A stretch of DNA of 64,000 nucleotides. Origin: Lepidodermella squamata. Taxonomy: Eukaryota; Gastrotricha. A model generated the notes under the pieces. That model was not told the DNA's origin. It saw only the letters and a program-made list of their open reading frames with translations, and did no database searches. Made by a program: the position numbers and the translations under genes. Shown here one piece after another: positions 58,838 through 64,000 of this stretch (position 1 is its first letter; each line of letters starts with the position of its first letter). Location of the stretch: the NCBI GenBank assembly GCA_047495785.1, contig JBLDXI010000009.1, positions 744,001 to 808,000 on the forward strand. The letters run 5' to 3'.

Positions 58838-59695
58838 ATGCCACGGCTGCAAGGAAATCAGGCACACCTCTCGTACGATACGGATGCCAACGTCGCGTCG
58901 CCGGCAGGATTTCGACGGTGCGTCGCCGATATACTCACCGACGTATGGTGCAATGTCGGGCGGCCGGAGGACATCCCGTTTGTCGCAAGAGATGCCGCCG
59001 ACCGCGCCATACGAAGAATGATGTTATTCTCGATCAATCGCGGCGTCCGTACGATGTTCGACCTGGGAGACGACGTGTGGGTCAATACGGAGCACCCATT
59101 TTGGGAGGCAAACCGTTTAACAACTGATTTGGCCAACCCGTCGTTCCTGATCGAGAAATATCTGGACCAACTGACCAGAAACGGGGAGGCGAGAGATCAT
59201 CATCGACTGGCCTTTCAGTGGATGGTCAGGAGGGAGGAACGGGCCTTGTTAGGCGATGGCGACAGCGAACCAGAGCCGGGCCCGAGTCAGGACGCCGCGC
59301 CGACCGAACCGCGCACGGAGGCGCCCGCAAACGCGATAGCGGACGTCTCTGCTCCGCAAGGAGACGTCTTAACACTCGACGAGCGGCAGGATGACGGGGT
59401 GATTGAGGTCGCTGAGGAGCCAGACGACGGAGTGATCGAGATCACCGAGCAATTCCATGCCGCGGAAGAAAGAAGAAAGAGGAGCGGCCGAAACAAGAAC
59501 AGGCCGATAATCGTCGAAGACGAGGCGGAGCGCGGGGCAGCCGATCATCCGATCGAGATCTCGGACGATGATGCACCGAAGGAAGAGCCGCAGGAATGCT
59601 GGCCGAGCGGGCGACCGCGGCGGAGAGGTGTCCCGTATCCGAACTACGTGGTGGAGCCCAAGAAGCTGCGTGGTATATTTTCGGGGACCCGTTAA
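58838..59695 (+). CDS. ORF3 of the LTR element: unknown protein with SUMO-interaction-like motifs
   Basis: 285 residues from ATG 58838, between env and the 3' LTR, where standard gypsy elements have no gene. The first 135 residues look folded (GFRRCVADILTDVWCNVGR, AIRRMMLFSINRGVRTMFDL, LIEKYLDQLTR). The remainder is acidic and carries five hydrophobic-acidic motifs like SUMO-interacting motifs: VLTLDE (177-182), VIEVAEE (188-194), VIEITEQ (199-205), PIIVEDE (223-229) and PIEISDDD (238-245). The second and third lie in a short duplication beginning DDGVIE. Basic patches RRKRSGRNKNR (212-222) and RPRRR (259-263) could be nuclear signals. The frame is intact in a young element, so it is probably used. 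I know no homologue. A nuclear accessory or regulatory role is inferred from composition only. Confidence 0.8.
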   Translation: MPRLQGNQAHLSYDTDANVASPAGFRRCVADILTDVWCNVGRPEDIPFVARDAADRAIRRMMLFSINRGVRTMFDLGDDVWVNTEHPFWEANRLTTDLANPSFLIEKYLDQLTRNGEARDHHRLAFQWMVRREERALLGDGDSEPEPGPSQDAAPTEPRTEAPANAIADVSAPQGDVLTLDERQDDGVIEVAEEPDDGVIEITEQFHAAEERRKRSGRNKNRPIIVEDEAERGAADHPIEISDDDAPKEEPQECWPSGRPRRRGVPYPNYVVEPKKLRGIFSGTR

Positions 59696-59752
59696 CGTGA
59701 CGAATTTTTTATATTAATGTTGTTGTTAAAACTATTTGAGGACAAATAGGAC

Positions 59753-59768
59753 AGTGGAGGGGGAGTTA
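59753..59768 (+). other. Polypurine tract
   Basis: GTGGAGGGGGAGTTA lies directly before the 3' LTR and would prime plus-strand DNA synthesis. Confidence 0.75.
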
Positions 59769-60102
59769 TGTGACCCGACAGCCGAGACAATTTCGGCGAC
59801 GACATCCAATTACGCCTACATAATTAGCCGGAAGACATCAAGGTCCCAATGACGTCAATGGCAACAGTAGTTGGATGCGGCGAGGTCGAAACGGCGCCTA
59901 CGATTGCAATTACCGAAGACACCCACGAGCAATTATCGACAGACAGTAGGCGTCACCCCTGGACATTCCACTGCCTATATAAGGACCTCATTTTGTGAAG
60001 ATGATCATTGTGCGGTAGTCGTGCTTTTGGAGCATTAACAATAAAGTTGCACATTGTTATACTCCTGTCTTTTGGAATAACCCTGAACCCAGGTTACATA
60101 AC
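59769..60102 (+). repeat. 3' LTR
   Basis: 334 bases, with the same reading as the 5' LTR at an offset of 10,016, including TGACGTCA (59850-59857), TATATAA (59986-59992) and AATAAA (60040-60045). It is followed by GTCAGTCGCTTTATGTA, which repeats the start of the flanking direct repeat instead of a target-site duplication. Confidence 0.93.
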
Positions 60103-60117
60103 GTCAGTCGCTTTATG

Positions 60118-60645
60118 TAAAGTCAGTCGCTTTATGTAGATCGAGCATCGAGATTTTGTTTAATGGCTGAAACTTGAACAGCTTTGACCTTTGACTTTTG
60201 ACTTGAACCCAAGTCAGCACTTTAAAAAAATGCTGAAGCTGTGAAAGACCACTGATCAGAGTTTCCATCGTTGGGTTTCCCCAGCCCTGCCTGCTTGAAA
60301 GGTAGTTTAGCAGTTAACAGGTTCCTACAGTTCCAACAGCGCGCCCTGCCCTGCGAAGTGATGCGGTTCATTCAAATAATTACTCGCGCCCAACGAATCA
60401 GGAGAATATGCGTGAAAACCAATTATAAAAATGTCAGATACATTTTTTTGATTACATTATTATTCAAAGATATTCATAAACACTGGTTTTATTACTTATG
60501 AATTTATTTCTCAGTCCGCATGTTTTCATTTTCTCGAAACAGAAATCGGGACGATTTTTGGCCGTCTCAAAAGCCGGATGCTATGAAATGCGCCTCAAGC
60601 AAGGCTTTGGAGAGCAATTCTTGCGCTCTACGCTAGCTGCTTCCT
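60118..60645 (+). repeat. Exact 528-base direct repeat, downstream copy
   Basis: Same sequence as 49226-49753. Here the end GCTTCCT runs on into TAAGCAGTTGCG, presumably the unbroken host sequence into which the element had inserted. It is preceded by an extra partial copy of its own first 17 bases (60103-60119). Confidence 0.9.
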
Positions 60646-61140
60646 AAGCAGTTGCGCACCACTTGCTTGCGAAGCACTCGCTACGCTCAAAGCAGCTCAG
60701 TCAACATGCTTCCCAAGCAATGCGCCCGGCGCACTGCCGTGGTCGGTCGGTCGGCATGGCGAGGCGACGTTCTAGATAAAAGGATGTTTGTAATTATAGG
60801 ACCTAAAATGGCTACCCTCTGAGATGTGAACTCCGAGAAGGCATTTCTACTCACGAAATTGGAAGACGAATAAAGGCAAGACGGTAAGAATACGCAAACA
60901 TCATTTGGTCCTACATTGAGCTTGCTCTAATTCTTAGCCTCTAGAATTGTAAAATGTACACGATTTTAATGCTTCTCAGCGCGACCATTTCGGAACAGCT
61001 CAAAAGTTGGGAATGTTGTCAGTGCTTATTGAGCCATATTTCGCTTGGGAAGCAGTTGCTTTAGAAGCAGTGCATGGGAAGCAGCTGGCTTATAGCGCAT
61101 TGCTTGCGAAGCAGTTGCAGAAGCAGGCGCATTTCATAGC
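60580..61140. repeat. Fold-back repeat region (possible non-autonomous element)
   Basis: GCTATGAAATGCGCCT at 60580-60595 is repeated exactly in reverse complement at 61125-61140. Between them are several imperfect GCTTGCGAAGCA-like and GGGAAGCAG units in both directions. The pattern suggests a MITE or other fold-back element. The true ends are not clear and no transposase is visible. Confidence 0.45.
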
Positions 61141-62610
61141 GTCTGGAATCTGAAACGGCGATTTTTGATTGAATGCGCTTGATGCTTGAGGCGCTGATGA
61201 ACCGTGGCACTGAGGAAGAAAGCTTAGCAGCCTTTCCTCGGCGACAAAAAAAACCGTAAAAACTAATAAGAAGAGCCTCCTTCCATTCAGCAAAGTACAA
61301 AGCGTAAAAATCCTGGACCACAGTCTGCGATTCACGTGTCGTTTGCTAACAATGAAATGAGGTTGCACAATGCAATTTTTGTATATTCTTGAAGTATGCT
61401 AGATTTGCGATGTTATGTTATTCACTGTTATTCACCTTGAAAAGGATCGTTAGTACGCATTGCGGTGGGACCGAATTTTCGGATTTTACGTGAGGTGTGG
61501 AAAACGAAGAGAGCACATCAAGGTTTGACGTAGCGAAAAAAGAAACTCGGTAGTCTAACAATTGCCTCATAGAACTCCTCACAGAAGACAGCTTTGCCGC
61601 TCGCTGGCCGTATTTACGACCGTATTTACGTAAGTCGAATGTATACCTCTACAGACGGGCACTTGGTGACAGCAAGAATGAGATGAAGGCGCCCCTATTC
61701 TGATTCATTTTTGACTACCTGTCTCAACACAAACGCAATACAGAAATTGATCCGCTGATTGGCTCCTTGATTCAGGCGATATTACAGACTTAGGGAATTG
61801 CTCGTGTCGAAGGCGTGATCATCTTCATCGAGGATTCTTGCTCACAAATTTGAAGCGAAGATTTGTCTGAGAACGTTTACAAATCTTAACGCCGCACGCG
61901 CCGAGAATCTTTGAGTCGCAGACTCAGATTTGGTTGATTTGGTTGGTTCCACTCAGTTGCTTCTGGTGGAAAGCAAAGCTCTCTTCGCCAAAATATGAGC
62001 TTTGCTTTCCACCAGGAAGGTCTTTGGTCAAGTTTGTTGATATGTTGGGAAACTGCAGATCGCATTGAATTTAGCAGCGCTTTCTAATTCGCTGATGGAA
62101 TAGCGCTGAATAGCTGGCCAGATCCGGGCAGGATTGCTGCCGGAAAATTTGGGGTCAGCGAGAAATTTCGGGAAGCATTTTTAGACCGTTGCAAAGCAAA
62201 AAGGGTAAAAACACCGCCAGCTGAAGCACGCTTTGCTCGCGAGTGGCTGATTTCGGGTATAATTGAAAGTAAAGTAGGTTTTAGAAAGAAAATATAATAA
62301 GGAAAAAAAGCCGACGGGTCTCGTGGCAGACCCCGTATAGATGTTTGCAATGAAACCAAAACTTCCGAATTCCGAAAAATCTGTTGACTGGACTTGTACC
62401 GAAACAAGAGACCATGGCAGTAGATCGAGTTGAATGGCAAAAAATAGTTGAGTCTCTGAAAGATTTGGAATTTTATAACAAAAGTAAAACATTTCATTAT
62501 CTTCGCCTCTATTATGGAATTATAAGACAGGAGACGACGTCGCCGAAGTCTCCCCGCAGTCTACTTTTTGTTTCGTAGAGCGGTAATTTCCAATCAATCT
62601 AATTCAATCA
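61141..62610. other. Gene-poor region with a perfect hairpin
   Basis: No gene recognised; opposing open frames near 61,060-61,370 and 62,084-62,497 have no domain. An 18-base perfect inverted repeat, CTGGTGGAAAGCAAAGCT (61963-61980) against its complement at 61998-62015, encloses a 17-base loop. Confidence 0.5.
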
Positions 62611-63478
62611 ATGCTCGGCAATTTCGATGAACTCCGATACAATCGGGATTCGTATGGCTGCGACAACCTGCCAGCTTGCGATGGCCGCCTTTCTCGCGTG
62701 GAAAGCGCCTTCTTCGAACTACTGGTCGCCGTCGCCAAAGCCATCGAGTTCCTCCTGGCGAGGAAATTGCGCTGAATAGGCGGCTTGAATGCGAGGTCAA
62801 TCAAGAACGTGGTGCCAGGGTTGCGCTCAGCGATCGCTACAGATTACACTCGACAGCTTCCGAGAATTCGTGTTTGGTGTTTGGCATAGAGAACTCTATG
62901 GTGTTTGGTGACATCGCCGCCATGAAAAATGACATCAACAAGTTTAAGCCACATGCCGAGATCGACTGCATGCGCTTCTACGCGGACACTGCGACGCTGA
63001 CACGGCAATACCAAGAGCAGGTGGAGCCACTGCTACACGGAAAGCTATGCCGTCGCTCATTCGGTGTCCAAAAGGTCGAGAAAGCATCTGCGATGACTCA
63101 GCCTTCCGAATCTCCCAAGCAGGACGGTCGTCGAGTTTCAGAAAACGGCCAAACGGGCTGTACCGGACTGCCCGTCGATTCCAGCCCGCCACAGCCTCGA
63201 CTACGGCACTCTCACGAGGCCAGCCGCTTTATTTTTTATTTATTTATTTGTCTCTTTTTTTCATCGAGCGCTTTAACGCTTTCCTCCTCAATGGCCGCTT
63301 CGAGCCCGACAGCCGTAGGTCTTATAGCCTTTTCTCCGAACTCGGCGACTTGGTGATCGACTGCTCAGTCAGCTTAGCCCAGTCCATCTACGCGATCGAA
63401 GTTGAGAGGTGCTCTGACAGTGTTTTTTTTAAGCAGTTTAACAGTTTAAATTTTAAACACCAAACGAGAAATTTTTAA
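62611..63478 (+). pseudogene. Possible decayed coding region of unknown type
   Basis: Three adjoining stretches of GC-richer, protein-like sequence lie in three different plus frames. These are 62611-62775 (NFDELRYNRDSYGCDN, AFFELLVAVAKAIEF), about 62,790-63,060 (DINKFKPHAEIDCMRFYADT) and about 63,250-63,420 (ERFNAFLLNGRFEPDS, SELGDLVIDCSVSLAQSIYA). They could be a frameshifted gene or transposon remnant, or exons of a gene. I recognise no family. Chance cannot be excluded. Confidence 0.25.
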
Positions 63479-64000
63479 ACACCAAAAAGGGCGAAATTTG
63501 GCCGAAATAGCAAGAAAATCGGTCTTCACCCCCCAAAATTACACTCCAAAACCGCAAATTTAAACACCGAATCAATCCTTAAAAAACACGCTGGCTCTGA
63601 GCACACCGATCATGCCCGGATAACCGCAACCATTGAGTTTTGGTTAGATCAGACTTCGCATAAATAAAGCTAAACTGTCTTTCAGAGCTGATTGTTCCTC
63701 TTTCCACTCAGCCCAGGTGATAGCCGAACAACTCAAATCGACCCCTCAAAGACCCCTGTCGCTTGCTCCAAGCCTCTCCGCACCAAGATTGCCTCGGCTT
63801 CCGACGGGGGTGAAGACGCTCACTCAGCGTCCGCCTGGCTTCACTCTTCGGCCGGTCGATACCCCGAACTCGCCCTCGCAAGACCTCCTCCGGCTCGCAA
63901 GATCCCACCGCTTAGTTCACCCTGGGCATTGCGACAAATAATCTGTTCAATTTCAAACTAGCATCGAACGACATGGCTATCAGATGGCGTGTATTGTCGG
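63479..64000. other. 3' edge of window, no gene recognised
   Basis: The sequence AAACACC recurs around 63,450-63,570. AATAAA near 63,663 is followed by CTGTCTTTCAGAGCTGATTG, which loosely resembles an LTR end, but no partner copy is in the window. Opposing open frames after 63,690 are Pro/Ser/Arg-rich and unsupported. Confidence 0.4.

Larger units (their letters stand above)
49753..60102 (+). mobile_element. Complete Ty3/gypsy-type LTR retroelement with env-like gene and extra ORF
   Basis: Full-length 10,350-base element. Order: 5' LTR (49753-50086), primer-binding site, AUG-free leader, gag-pol in one frame, envelope-like gene, tandem repeat, a third gene of unknown type, polypurine tract, 3' LTR (59769-60102). 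The pol order protease, reverse transcriptase, RNase H, integrase is that of Ty3/gypsy (Metaviridae). The two LTRs read the same throughout and the three frames have no internal stop, so insertion was recent. There is no matching short duplication at the two ends. A copy with an envelope-like gene is errantivirus-like in layout; which branch it belongs to cannot be told by eye. Confidence 0.95.

Noticed and set aside
49226-60645. The 528-base repeats as outer LTRs of a larger element
   Set aside because: The 334-base repeats have TATA, AATAAA, an adjacent primer-binding site and a polypurine tract; the outer repeats have none of these.
62084-62497. 137-codon minus-strand open frame
   Set aside because: No ATG-based, domain-like content; alternative frames overlap it equally well.
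63660-63720. Possible LTR end with AATAAA
   Set aside because: Only a loose resemblance and no second copy in the window.

Overview
This window is nuclear DNA of an invertebrate animal. Its genes are split by short introns, mostly about 45-60 bases with GT-AG ends, and the products are conserved animal proteins: NCBP3, TRIM, GDPD1/3, TBC1D23, TRIT1, MORC2, a T-box factor, MYBBP1A, elongin B, VPS37, PSPH, CHK2 and UBE2G1. Several same-strand genes lie 10-320 bases apart, and a splice-acceptor-like AG precedes most start codons. Both fit an animal that uses spliced-leader trans-splicing. A clade I nematode would fit, but one window cannot prove the species.

Layout. Bases 1-6,300 hold NCBP3 (+) and a RING/B-box TRIM protein (-), tail to tail. 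After about 3 kb without genes come an unrecognised acidic protein and a GDE4/GDE7-type phosphodiesterase (both -). From 14.6 to 21.4 kb are TBC1D23 (+), then TRIT1, a C19orf53-like small protein and a RING-H2 protein (all -). MORC2 (+) spans 22.8-26.4 kb. A Tbx6-like T-box gene (+) lies at 29.2-31.8 kb between gene-poor flanks. A minus-strand cluster VPS37 > ELOB > MYBBP1A spans 39.1-33.5 kb. PSPH (+) follows, then a second minus-strand cluster UBE2G1 > coiled-coil protein > CHK2 (48.5-42.7 kb).

From 49.75 to 60.10 kb lies a complete 10.35-kb Ty3/gypsy-type LTR retroelement. Its two 334-base LTRs look identical, so it is young. It carries an uninterrupted gag-pol frame, an envelope-like membrane protein, and an extra 285-codon gene between env and the 3' LTR. 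That extra protein has five SUMO-interaction-like motifs and basic patches and resembles nothing I know. The RNA leader has no AUG for about 700 bases, although its second half is open in frame with gag. The element is flanked by two exact 528-base copies of one host segment rather than by a normal target-site duplication. The last 3.3 kb is repeat-rich and shows no clear gene.

For an undescribed system, the best candidate is this retroelement: its AUG-less gag leader, likely spliced env, and poly-SIM accessory protein. Among host genes, the most unusual is the coiled-coil protein at 45.0-47.5 kb, which has an array of QT motifs like dynein light chain LC8 ligands.
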